From: Loxodes magnus
Taxonomy: Eukaryota > Ciliophora > Karyorelictea > Loxodida > Loxodidae
Length of the DNA stretch: 64,000 nucleotides
Direction of reading: 5' to 3'
NCBI GenBank assembly: GCA_946699065.1
Contig: CAMPDV010000525.1
Coordinates: forward strand, 183,609 to 247,608
A program made the translations under genes and the position numbers. The notes beneath the pieces were generated by a model that saw only the letters and a program-made list of their open reading frames with translations, was not told the origin of the DNA and searched no databases. Below, in pieces: positions 10,195 to 22,500 of the stretch (its first letter is position 1; every line of letters begins with the position of its first letter).

Positions 10195-12317
10195 TTTCAG
10201 TTTTAATAAGTAAGCATATAAAAGAAGTTAGTGTTTTAAAAATTGAAGAAGTAAAGTAAGAAAAGAAGATAGAATTTCAGTTTTAAGGAGTATGCTTTGA
10301 GAAGTAATAAGAATTTAGAAAAGTGAAGAAGTAATGTAAGAAAAGAAGATAGAATTTCAGTTTTAAGGAGTATACATATAAAAGAAGTTAGTGTTTAGAA
10401 AAGTGAAGAAGTAAAGTAAGAAAAGAAGATAGAATTTCAGTTTTGAGGAGTATGCTTTGAGAAGTAATAAGAATTTAGAAAAGTAAAGAAGTAAAGTAAG
10501 AAAAGAAGATACAATTTCAGTTTTAAGGAGTATGCTTTGAGAAGTAATAAATAATTATAAAAGTGAAGAAGTAAAGTAAGAAAAGAAGATAGAATTTCAG
10601 TTTTAAGTATTAACTTTGAGAAGTAAAAAGTATTTAGAAAAATGAAGAAGTAAAGTAAGAAAAGAAGATAGGATTTCAGTTTTAAGGAGTATGCTTTGAG
10701 AAGTAATAAGTATTTAGAAAAGTGAAGATGTAAAGTAAGAAAAGAAGATAGAATTTCAGTTTTAAGTATTAACTTTGAGAAGTAATAAGTATTTAGAAAA
10801 GTGAAGAAGTAAAGTAAGAAAAGAAGATAGAATTTCAGTTTTAAGGAGTATGCTTTGAGAAGTAATAAGTATTTAGAAAAGTGAAGAAGTAAAGTAAGAA
10901 AAGAAGATAGAATTTCAGTTTTAAGGAGTATGCTTTGAGAAGTAATAAGTATTTTGAAAAGTGAAGAAGTAAAGTAAGAAAAGAAGATGAATTTCAGTTT
11001 TAAGGAGTATGCTTTGAGAAGTAATAAGTATTTTGAAAAGTGAAGAAGTAAAGTAAGAAAAGAAGATAGAATTTCAGTTTTAAGGAGTATGCTTTGAGAA
11101 GTAATAAGTATTTAGAAAAGTGAGGAAGTAAAGTAAGAAAAGAAGATAGAATTTTAGTTTTAAGGAGTATGCTTTGAGAAGTAATAAGTATTTAGAAAAG
11201 TGAGGATGTAAAGTAAGAAAAGAAGATAGAATTTCAGTTTTAAGTATTAACTTTGAGAAGTAATAAGTATTTATAAAAGTGAAGAAGTAAAGTAAGAAAA
11301 GAAGATAGAATTTCAGTATTGAGAGTATGCTTTGAGAAGTAATAAGTATTTATAAAAGTGAAGAAGTAAAGTAAGAAAAGAAGATAGAATTTCAGTTTTG
11401 AGAGTATGCTTTGAGAAGTAATAAGTATTAGAAAAGTGAAGAAGTAAAGTAAGAAAAGAAGATAGAATTTCAGTTTTAAGGAGTATGCTTTGAGAAGTAA
11501 TAAGTATTTAGAAAAGTGAGGATGTAAAGTAAGAAAAGAAGATAGGATTTCAGTTTTAAGGAGTATGCTTTAAGAAGTAATAAGTATTTATAAAAGTGAA
11601 GAAGTAAAGTAAGAAAAGAAGATAGAATTTCAGTTTTAAGGAGTATGCTTTGAGAAGTAATAAGTATTTATAAAAGTGAAGAAGTAAAGTAAGAAAAGAA
11701 GATAGAATTTCAGTTTTAAGGAGTATGCTTTGAGAAGTAATAAGTATTTAGAAAAGTGAGGATGTAAAGTAAGAAAAGAAGATAGAATTTCAGTTTTAAG
11801 TATTAACTTTGAGAAGTAATAAGTATTTATAAAAGTGAAGAAGTAAAGTAAGAAAAGAAGATAGAATTTCAGTTTTGAGAGTATGCTTTGAGAAGTAATA
11901 AGTATTTAGAAAAGAGAAGAAGTAAAGTAAGAAAAGAAGATAGAATTTCAGTTTTAAGTATTAACTTTGAGAAGTAATAAGTATTAGAAAAGTGAGGATG
12001 TAAAGTAAGAAAAGAAGATAGGATTTCAGTTTTAAGGAGTATGCTTTAAGAAGTAATAAGTATTTATAAAAGTGAAGAAGTAAAGTAAGAAAAGAAGATA
12101 GAATTTCAGTTTTAAGGAGTATGCTTTGAGAAGTAATAAGTATTTATAAAAGTGAAGAAGTAAAGTAAGAAAAGAAGATAGAATTTCAGTTTTAAGTATT
12201 AACTTTGAGAAGTAATAAGTATTAGAAAAGTGAGGATGTAAAGTAAGAAAAGAAGATAGAATTTCAGTTTTAAGTATTAACTTTGAGAAGTAATAAGTAT
12301 TTAGAAAAGTGAGGATG

Positions 12318-12999
12318 TAAAGTAAGAAAAGAAGATAGAATTTCAGTTTTGAGAGTATGCTTTGAGAAGTAATAAGTATTTATAAAAGTGAAGAAGTAAA
12401 GTAAGAAAAGAAGATAGAATTTCTGTTTTAAGGAGTATGCTTTGAGAAGTAATAAGTATTTAGAAAAGTGAGGATGTAAAGTAAGAAAAGAAGATAGAAT
12501 TTCAGTTTTGAGAGTATGCTTTTAGAAGTAATAAGTATTTATAAAAGTGAAGAAGTAAAGTAAGAAAAGAAGATAGAATTTCAGTTTTAAGGAGTATGCT
12601 TTGAGAAGTAATAAGTATTTAGAAAAGTGAAGAAGTAAAGTAAGAAAAGAAGATAGAATTTCAGTTTTAAGTATTAACTTTGAGAAGTAATAAGTATTAG
12701 AAAAGTGAGGATGTAAAGTAAGAAAAGAAGATAGGATTTCAGTTTTAAGGAGTATGCTTTAAGAAGTAATAAGTATTTATAAAAGTGAAGAAGTAAAGTA
12801 AGAAAAGAAGATAGAATTTCAGTTTTAAGGAGTATGCTTTGAGAAGTAATAAGTATTTATAAAAGTTAAGAAGTAAAGTAAGAAAAGAAGATAGAATTTC
12901 AGTTTTAAGTATTAACTTTGAGAAGTAAAAAGTATTTAGAAAAATGAAGAAGTAAAGTAAGAAAAGAAGATAGGATTTCAGTTTTAAGGAGTATGCTTT
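12318..12999 (+). repeat. 682-bp segment duplicated 3,958 bp away, copy 1
   Basis: It matches 16276-16957 with no difference in the blocks I compared. Rare diagnostics are shared at the same 3,958-bp offset: TTTCTGTTTTAAGG (12420), GCTTTTAGAAG (12518), AAAAGTTAAGAAG (12861) and AGTAAAAAGTATTTAG. It ends where CTTTGAGAAG faces CTTTAAGAAG. Parts also recur at 13.3-13.7 kb at an offset of about 793 bp. Confidence 0.8.
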
Positions 13000-14593
13000 G
13001 AGAAGTAATAAGTATTTAGAAAAGTGAGGATGTAAAGTAAGAAAAGAAGATAGAATTTCAGTTTTAAGTATTAACTTTGAGAAGTAATAAGTATTTAGAA
13101 AAGTGAGGATGTAAAGTAAGAAAAGAAGATAGAATTTCAGTTTTGAGAGTATGCTTTGAGAAGTAATAAGTATTTAGAAAAGTGAAGAAGTAAAGTAAGA
13201 AAAGAAGATAGAATTTCAGTTTTGAGAGTATGCTTTGAGAAGTAATAAGTATTTATAAAAGTGAAGAAGTAAAGTAAGAAAAGAAGATAGAATTTCAGTT
13301 TTAAGTATTAACTTTGAGAAGTAAAAAGTATTTAGAAAAATGAAGAAGTAAAGTAAGAAAAGAAGATAGAATTTCAGTTTTAAGGAGTATGCTTTGAGAA
13401 GTAATAAGTATTTAGAAAAGTGAAGAAGTAAAGTAAGAAAAGAAGATAGAATTTCAGTTTTAAGTATTAACTTTGAGAAGTAATAAGTATTAGAAAAGTG
13501 AGGATGTAAAGTAAGAAAAGAAGATAGGATTTCAGTTTTAAGGAGTATGCTTTAAGAAGTAATAAGTATTTATAAAAGTGAAGAAGTAAAGTAAGAAAAG
13601 AAGATAGAATTTCAGTTTTAAGGAGTATGCTTTGAGAAGTAATAAGTATTTATAAAAGTTAAGAAGTAAAGTAAGAAAAGAAGATAGAATTTCAGTTTTA
13701 AGTATTAACTTTGAGAAGTAAAAAGTATTTAGAAAAATGAAGAAGTAAAGTAAGAAAAGAAGATAGGATTTCAGTTTTAAGGAGTATGCTTTGAGAAGTA
13801 ATAAGTATTTAGAAAAATGAAGAAGTAAAGTAAGAAAAGAAGATAGAATTTCAGTTTTGAGAGTATGCTTTGAGAAGTAATAAGTATTTAGAAAAGTGAG
13901 GATGTAAAGTAAGAAAAGAAGATAGAATTTCAGTTTTAAGGAGTATGCTTTGAGAAGTAATAAGTATTTATAAAAGTGAAGAAGTAAAGTAAGAAAAGAA
14001 GATAGAATTTCAGTTTTGAGAGTATGCTTTGAGAAGTAATAAGTATTAGAAAAGTGAAGAAGTAAAGTAAGAAAAGAAGATAGAATTTCAGTTTTAAGGA
14101 GTATGCTTTGAGAAGTAATAAGTATTTAGAAAAGTGAGGAAGTAAAGTAAGAAAAGAAGATAGAGATTGTTTTGAGAGTATGCTTTGAGAAATAATAAGC
14201 ATTTAGAAAAGTGAAGAAGTAAAGTAAGAAAAGAAGATACAATTTCAGTTTTAAGTATTAACTTTGAGAAGTAATAAGTATTTAGAAAAGTGAGGATGTA
14301 AAGTAAGAAAAGAAGATAGAATTTCAGTTTTAAGGAGTATGCTTTGAGAAGTAATAAGTATTTAGAATGGTGAAGAAGTAAAGTAAGAAAAGAAGATAGA
14401 ATTTCAGTTTTGAGAGTATGCTTTGAGAAGTAATAAGTATTTAGAAAAGTGAAGAAGTAAAGTAAGAAAAGAAGATAGAATTTCAGTTTTAAGTATTAAC
14501 TTTGAGAAGTAATAAGTATTAGAAAAGTGAAGAAGTAAATTAAGAAAAGAAGATAGAATTTCAGTTTTGAGAGTATGCTTTGAGAAGTAATAA

Positions 14594-16181
14594 GCATTTA
14601 GAAAAGTGAAGAAGTAAAGTAAGAAAAGAAGATAGAATTTCAGTTTTAAGTATTAACTTTGAGAAGTAATAAGTATTAGAAAAGTGAGGATGTAAAGTAA
14701 GAAAAGAAGATAGGATTTCAGTTTTAAGGAGTATGCTTTAAGAAGTAATAAGTATTTATAAAAGTGAAGAAGTAAAGTAAGAAAAGAAGATAGAATTTCA
14801 GTTTTAAGGAGTATGCTTTGAGAAGTAATAAGTATTTATAAAAGTGAAGAAGTAAAGTAAGAAAAGAAGATAGAATTTCAGTTTTAAGGAGTATGCTTTG
14901 AGAAGTAATAAGTATTTAGAAAAGTGAGGATGTAAAGTAAGAAAAGAAGATAGAATTTCAGTTTTAAGTATTAACTTTGAGAAGTAATAAGTATTTATAA
15001 AAGTGAAGAAGTAAAGTAAGAAAAGAAGATAGAATTTCAGTTTTGAGAGTATGCTTTGAGAAGTAATAAGTATTTAGAAAAGTGAAGAAGTAAAGTAAGA
15101 AAAGAAGATAGAATTTCAGTTTTAAGTATTAACTTTGAGAAGTAATAAGTATTAGAAAAGTGAGGATGTAAAGTAAGAAAAGAAGATAGAATTTCAGTTT
15201 TAAGTATTAACTTTGAGAAGTAATAAGTATTAGAAAAGTGAGGATGTAAAGTAAGAAAAGAAGATAGGATTTCAGTTTTAAGGAGTATGCTTTAAGAAGT
15301 AATAAGTATTTATAAAAGTGAAGAAGTAAAGTAAGAAAAGAAGATAGAATTTCAGTTTTGAGAGTATGCTTTGAGAAGTAATAAGTATTTAGAAAAGTGA
15401 AGAAGTAAAGTAAGAAAAGAAGATAGAATTTCAGTTTTAAGTATTAACTTTGAGAAGTAATAAGTATTAGAAAAGTGAGGATGTAAAGTAAGAAAAGAAG
15501 ATAGGATTTCAGTTTTAAGGAGTATGCTTTAAGAAGTAATAAGTATTTATAAAAGTGAAGAAGTAAAGTAAGAAAAGAAGATAGAATTTCAGTTTTAAGG
15601 AGTATGCTTTGAGAAGTAATAAGTATTTATAAAAGTGAAGAAGTAAAGTAAGAAAAGAAGATAGAATTTCAGTTTTAAGGAGTATGCTTTGAGAAGTAAT
15701 AAGTATTTAGAAAAGTGAGGATGTAAAGTAAGAAAAGAAGATAGAATTTCAGTTTTAAGTATTAACTTTGAGAAGTAATAAGTATTTATAAAAGTGAAGA
15801 AGTAAAGTAAGAAAAGAAGATAGAATTTCAGTTTTGAGAGTATGCTTTGAGAAGTAATAAGTATTTAGAAAAGTGAAGAAGTAAAGTAAGAAAAGAAGAT
15901 AGAATTTCAGTTTTAAGTATTAACTTTGAGAAGTAATAAGTATTAGAAAAGTGAGGATGTAAAGTAAGAAAAGAAGATAGAATTTCAGTTTTAAGTATTA
16001 ACTTTGAGAAGTAATAAGTATTAGAAAAGTGAGGATGTAAAGTAAGAAAAGAAGATAGGATTTCAGTTTTAAGGAGTATGCTTTAAGAAGTAATAAGTAT
16101 TTATAAAAGTGAAGAAGTAAAGTAAGAAAAGAAGATAGAATTTCAGTTTTGAGAGTATGCTTTGAGAAGTAATAAGTATTA
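14594..16181 (+). repeat. Tandem pair of a 791-bp, ten-monomer block
   Basis: 14594-15390 and 15385-16181 share the same monomer order at an offset of 791 bp: B, A with CTTTAAGAAG, A, A, B, C, B, B, A with CTTTAAGAAG, then C. The two copies abut, as expected from one unequal exchange. The match ends where TATTTAG faces TATTAG. Confidence 0.8.
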
Positions 16182-16275
16182 GAAAAGTGAAGAAGTAAAG
16201 TAAGAAAAGAAGATAGAATTTCAGTTTTAAGGAGTATGCTTTGAGAAGTAATAAGTATTTAGAAAAGTGAAGAAA

Positions 16276-16957
16276 TAAAGTAAGAAAAGAAGATAGAATT
16301 TCAGTTTTGAGAGTATGCTTTGAGAAGTAATAAGTATTTATAAAAGTGAAGAAGTAAAGTAAGAAAAGAAGATAGAATTTCTGTTTTAAGGAGTATGCTT
16401 TGAGAAGTAATAAGTATTTAGAAAAGTGAGGATGTAAAGTAAGAAAAGAAGATAGAATTTCAGTTTTGAGAGTATGCTTTTAGAAGTAATAAGTATTTAT
16501 AAAAGTGAAGAAGTAAAGTAAGAAAAGAAGATAGAATTTCAGTTTTAAGGAGTATGCTTTGAGAAGTAATAAGTATTTAGAAAAGTGAAGAAGTAAAGTA
16601 AGAAAAGAAGATAGAATTTCAGTTTTAAGTATTAACTTTGAGAAGTAATAAGTATTAGAAAAGTGAGGATGTAAAGTAAGAAAAGAAGATAGGATTTCAG
16701 TTTTAAGGAGTATGCTTTAAGAAGTAATAAGTATTTATAAAAGTGAAGAAGTAAAGTAAGAAAAGAAGATAGAATTTCAGTTTTAAGGAGTATGCTTTGA
16801 GAAGTAATAAGTATTTATAAAAGTTAAGAAGTAAAGTAAGAAAAGAAGATAGAATTTCAGTTTTAAGTATTAACTTTGAGAAGTAAAAAGTATTTAGAAA
16901 AATGAAGAAGTAAAGTAAGAAAAGAAGATAGGATTTCAGTTTTAAGGAGTATGCTTT
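16276..16957 (+). repeat. 682-bp segment, copy 2
   Basis: This is the partner of 12318-12999 at constant offset 3,958. The upstream end diverges at GTGAGGATG against GTGAAGAAA. TTTCTGTTTTAAGG also occurs at about 21138 and 21931, so further partial copies of this block exist. Confidence 0.8.
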
Positions 16958-19224
16958 AAGAAGTAATAAGTATTTATAAAAGTGAAGAAGTAAAGTAAGA
17001 AAAGAAGATAGAATTTCAGTTTTAAGGAGTATGCTTTGAGAAGTAATAAGTATTTATAAAAGTGAAGAAGTAAAGTAAGAAAAGTAGATAGAATTTCAGT
17101 TTTAAGTATTAACTTTGAGAAGTAATAAGTATTAGAAAAGTGAGGATGTAAAGTAAGAAAAGAAGATAGAATTTCAGTTTTAAGTATTAACTTTGAGAAG
17201 TAATAAGTATTTAGAAAAGTGAGGATGTAAAGTAAGAAAAGAAGATAGAATTTCAGTTTTGAGAGTATGCTTTGAGAAGTAATAAGTATTTAGAAAAGTG
17301 AAGAAGTAAAGTAAGAAAAGAAGATAGAATTTCAGTTTTGAGAGTATGCTTTGAGAAGTAATAAGTATTTATAAAAGTGAAGAAGTAATGTAAGAAAAGA
17401 AGATAGAATTTCAGTTTTAAGTATTAACTTTGAGAAGTAAAAAGTATTTATAAAAATGAAGAAGTAAAGTAAGAAAAGAAGATAGAATTTCAGTTTTAAG
17501 TATTAACTTTGAGAAGTAATAAGTATTTAGAAAAGTGAAGAAGTAAAGTAAGAAAAGAAGATAGAATTTCAGTTTTAAGGAGTATGCTTTGAGAAATAAT
17601 AAGCATTTAGAAAAGTGAAGATGTAAAGTAAGAAAAGAAGATAGAATTTCAGTTTTGAGAGTATGCTTTGAGAAGTAATAAGCATTTATAAAAGTGAAGA
17701 AGTAAAGTAAGAAAAGAAGATAGAATTTCAGTTTTAAGTATTAACTTTGAGAAGTAAAGAGTATTTAGAAAAATGAAGAAGTAAAGTAAGAAAAGAAGAT
17801 AGAATTTCAGTTTTAAGTATTAACTTTGAGAAGTAATAAGTATTTAGAAAAGTGAAGAAGTAAAGTAAGAAAAGAAGATAGAATTTCAGTTTTGAGAGTA
17901 TGCTTTGAGAAGTAATAAGTATTTAGAAAAGTGAGGATGTAAAGTAAGAAAAGAAGATAGAATTTCAGTTTTAAGTATTAACTTTGAGAAGTAATAAGTA
18001 TTTAGAAAAGTGAAGAAGTAAAGTAAGAAAAGAAGATAGAATTTCAGTTTTGAGAGTATGCTTTGAGAAGTAATAAGTATTTAGAAAAGTGAAGAAGTAA
18101 AGTAAGAAAAGAAGATAGGATTTCAGTTTTAAGGAGTATGCTTTGAGAAGTAATAAGTATTTATAAAAGTGAAGAAGTAAAGTAAGAAAAGAAGATAGAA
18201 TTTCAGTTTTGAGAGTATGCTTTGAGAAGTAATAAGTATTTATAAAAGTGAAGATGTAAAGTAAGAAAAGAAGATAGAATTTCAGTTTTGAGAGTATGCT
18301 TTGAGAAGTAATAAGTATTTATAAAAGTGAAGAAGTAAAGTAAGAAAAGAAGATAGAATTTCAGTTTTAAGGAGTATGCTTTGAGAAGTAATAAGTATTT
18401 ATAAAAGTGAAGAAGTAAAGTAAGAAAAGAAGATAGAATTTCAGTTTTGAGAGTATGCTTTGAGAAGTAATAAGTATTAGAAAAGTGAAGAAGTAAAGTA
18501 AGAAAAGAAGATAGAATTTCAGTTTTAAGGAGTATGCTTTGAGAAGTAATAAGTATTTAGAAAAGTGAGGATGTAAAGTAAGAAAAGAAGATAGGATTTC
18601 AGTTTTGAGAGTATGCTTTGAGAAGTAATAAGTATTTAGAAAAGTGAAGAAGTAAAGTAAGAAAAGAAGATAGAATTTCAGTTTTGAGAGTATGCTTTGA
18701 GAAGTAATAAGTATTTAGAAAAGTGAGGATGTAAAGTAAGAAAAGAAGATAGAATTTCAGTTTTAAGTATTAACTTTGAGAAGTAATAAGTATTTAGAAA
18801 AGTGAAGAAGTAAAGTAAGAAAAGAAGATAAAATTTCAGTTTTAAGTATTAACTTTGAGAAGTAATAAGTATTTAGAAAAGTGAGGATGTAAAGTAAGAA
18901 AAGAAGATAGAATTTCAGTTTTAAGGAGTATGCTTTAAGAAGTAATAAGTATTTATAAAAGTGAAGAAGTAAAGTAAGAAAAGAAGATAGAATTTCAGTT
19001 TTAAGTATTAACTTTGAGAAGTAAAAAGTATTTATAAAAGTGAAGAAGTAAAGTAAGAAAAGAAGATAGGATTTCAGTTTTAAGGAGTATGCTTTGAGAA
19101 GTAATAAGTATTTATAAAAGTGAAGAAGTAAAGTAAGAAAAGAAGATAGAATTTCAGTTTTAAGTATTAACTTTGAGAAGTAAAAAGTATTTAGAAAAAT
19201 GAAGAAGTAAAGTAAGAAAAGAAG

Positions 19225-19505
19225 ATAGAATTTCAGTTTAAAAAAATATGCTTTGAGAAGTAATAAGAATTATGAAAAGTGAAGAAGTAAAGTAAGAAAA
19301 GAAGATAGAATTTCAGTTTTGAGGAGTATGCTTTGAGAAGTAATAAGAATTATGAAAAGTGAAGAAGTAAAGTAAGAAAAGAAGATAGGATTTCAGTTTT
19401 AAGGAGTATGCTTTGAGAAGTAATAAGAATTTAGAAAAGTAAAGAAGTAAAGTAAGAAAAGAAGATTGAATTTCAGTTTAAAAGAATATGCTATGAGAAG
19501 TAATA
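19225..19505 (+). repeat. Displaced island of zone-1 monomers
   Basis: Three to four successive monomers carry zone-1 marks inside zone 2. They are TTTAAAAAAATATGC with AATAAGAATTATG; TTTTGAGGAGTATGC with AATAAGAATTATG; AATAAGAATTTAGAAAAGTA; and GATTGAATTTCAGTTTAAAA with GAATATGCTATG. The same order occurs at about 8120-8400 in zone 1. Typical zone-2 monomers stand on both sides. Confidence 0.85.
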
Positions 19506-22500
19506 AGTATTTATAAAAGTGAAGAAGTAAAGTAAGAAAAGAAGATAGAATTTCAGTTTTGAGAGTATGCTTTGAGAAGTAATAAGTATTTAGAAAAGTG
19601 AGGATGTAAAGTAAGAAAAGAAGATAGAATTTCAGTTTTAAGTATTAACTTTGAGAAGTAATAAGTATTTATAAAAGTGAAGAAGTAAAGTAAGAAAAGA
19701 AGATAGAATTTCAGTTTTAAGGAGTATGCTTTGAGAAGTAATAAGTATTTATAAAAGTGAAGAAGTAAAGTAAGAAAAGAAGATAGAATTTCAGTTTTAA
19801 GGAGTATGCTTTGAGAAGTAATAAGTATTTATAAAAGTGAAGATGTAAAGTAAGAAAAGAAGATAGAATTTCAGTCTTGAGAGTATGCTTTGAGAAGTAA
19901 TAAGTATTTATAAAAGTGAAGAAGTAAAGTAAGAAAAGAAGATAGAATTTCAGTTTTGAGAGTATGCTTTGAGAAGTAATAAGTATTTATAAAAGTGAAG
20001 AAGTAAAGTAAGAAAAGAAGATAGAATTTCAGTTTTAAGTATTAACTTTGAGAAGTAATAAGTATTTATAAAAGTGAAGAAGTAAAGTAAGAAAAGAAGA
20101 TAGAATTTCAGTTTTGAGAGTATGCTTTGAGAAGTAATAAGTATTTATAAAAGTGAGGATGTAAAGTAAGAAAAGAAGATAGGATTTCAGTTTTAAGGAG
20201 TATGCTTTAAGAAGTAATAAGTATTTATAAAAGTGAAGAAGTAAAGTAAGAAAAGAAGATAGAATTTCAGTTTTAAGGAGTATGCTTTGAGAAGTAATAA
20301 GTATTTAGAAAAGTGAAGAAGTAAAGTAAGAAAAGAAGATAGAATTTCAGTTTTAAGGAGTATGCTTTGAGAAGTAATAAGTATTTAGAAAAGTGAGGAT
20401 GTAAAGTAAGAAAAGAAGATAGAATTTCAGTTTTAAGTATTAACTTTGAGAAGTAATAAGTATTTATAAAAGTGAAGAAGTAAAGTAAGAAAAGAAGATA
20501 GAATTTCAGTTTTGAGAGTATGCTTTGAGAAGTAATAAGTATTTAGAAAAGTGAAGAAGTAAAGTAAGAAAAGAAGATAGAATTTCAGTTTTAAGTATTA
20601 ACTTTGAGAAGTAATAAGTATTAGAAAAGTGAGGATGTAAAGTAAGAAAAGAAGATAGGATTTCAGTTTTAAGGAGTATGCTTTAAGAAGTAATAAGTAT
20701 TTATAAAAGTGAAGAAGTAAAGTAAGAAAAGAAGATAGAATTTCAGTTTTAAGTATTAACTTTGAGAAGTAATAAGTATTTAGAAAAGTGAAGAAGTAAA
20801 GTAAGAAAAGAAGATAGAATTTCAGTTTTGAGAGTATGCTTTGAGAAGTAATAAGTATTTAGAAAAGTGAGGATGTAAAGTAAGAAAAGAAGATAGAATT
20901 TCAGTTTTAAGTATTAACTTTGAGAAGTAATAAGTATTAGAAAAGTGAAGAAGTAAAGTAAGAAAAGAAGATAGAATTTCAGTTTTAAGGAGTATGCTTT
21001 GAGAAGTAATAAGTATTTAGAAAAGTGAAGAAATAAAGTAAGAAAAGAAGATAGAATTTCAGTTTTGAGAGTATGCTTTGAGAAGTAATAAGTATTTATA
21101 AAAGTGAAGAAGTAAAGTAAGAAAAGAAGATAGAATTTCTGTTTTAAGGAGTATGCTTTGAGAAGTAATAAGTATTTAGAAAAGTGAGGATGTAAAGTAA
21201 GAAAAGAAGATAGAATTTCAGTTTTGAGAGTATGCTTTGAGAAGTAATAAGTATTTATAAAAGTGAAGAAGTAAAGTAAGAAAAGAAGATAGAATTTCAG
21301 TTTTAAGGAGTATGCTTTGAGAAGTAATAAGTATTTATAAAAGTGAAGAAGTAAAGTAAGAAAAGAAGATAGAATTTCAGTTTTAAGTATTAACTTTGAG
21401 AAGTAATAAGTATTTAGAAAAGTGAGGATGTAAAGTAAGAAAAGAAGATAGGATTTCAGTTTTAAGGAGTATGCTTTAGGAAGTAATAAGTATTTATAAA
21501 AGTGAAGAAGTAAAGTAAGAAAAGAAGATAGAATTTCAGTTTTAAGGAGTATGCTTTGAGAAGTAATAAGTATTTAGAAAAGTGAGGATGTAAAGTAAGA
21601 AAAGAAGATAGAATTTCAGTTTTGAGAGTATGCTTTGAGAAGTAATAAGTATTTAGAAAAGTGAGGATGTAAAGTAAGAAAAGAAGATAGAATTTCAGTT
21701 TTAAGTATTAACTTTGAGAAGTAATAAGTATTAGAAAAGTGAAGAAGTAAAGTAAGAAAAGAAGATAGAATTTCAGTTTTGAGAGTATGCTTTGAGAAGT
21801 AATAAGTATTTATAAAAGTGAAGAAATAAAGTAAGAAAAGAAGATAGAATTTCAGTTTTGAGAGTATGCTTTGAGAAGTAATAAGTATTTATAAAAGTGA
21901 AGAAGTAAAGTAAGAAAAGAAGATAGAATTTCTGTTTTAAGGAGTATGCTTTGAGAAGTAATAAGTATTTAGAAAAGTGAGGATGTAAAGTAAGAAAAGA
22001 AGATAGAATTTCAGTTTTGAGAGTATGCTTTGAGAAGTAATAAGTATTTAGAAAAGTGAGGATGTAAAGTAAGAAAAGAAGATAGAATTTCAGTTTTAAG
22101 TATTAACTTTGAGAAGTAATAAGTATTTAGAAAAGTGAAGAAGTAAAGTAAGAAAAGAAGATAGAATTTCAGTTTTAAGGAGTATGCTTTGAGAAGTAAT
22201 AAGTATTTATAAAAGTGAAGAAGTAAAGTAAGAAAAGAAGATAGAATTTCAGTTTTAAGGAGTATGCTTTGAGAAGTAATAAGTATTAGAAAAGTGAAGA
22301 AGTAAAGTAAGAAAAGAAGATAGAATTTCAGTTTTAAGTATTAACTTTGAGAAGTAATAAGTATTTATAAAAGTGAAGAAGTAAAGTAAGAAAAGAAGAT
22401 AGAATTTCAGTTTTGAGAGTATGCTTTGAGAAGTAATAAGTATTTAGAAAAGTGAAGAAGTAAAGTAAGAAAAGAAGATAGAATTTCAGTTTTAAGTATT

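Larger units (their letters stand above)
2041..10590 (+). repeat. Satellite zone 1 (D/E-rich, AAGAATTTAG/AAGAATTATG monomers)
   Basis: Monomers here typically read AATAAGAATTTAG or AATAAGAATTATG after the second box, where the rest of the array has AATAAGTATTTAG. D types (AAAAGAATATGCTATG) are common. About 25 E units with CATATAAAAGAAG or CATATAAAAAAAG are spread from about 2861 to 10372, and I saw none beyond. B units are rare here (about 3413 and 5093) until about 9480. The change to zone-2 types is complete by about 10590. Confidence 0.85.
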
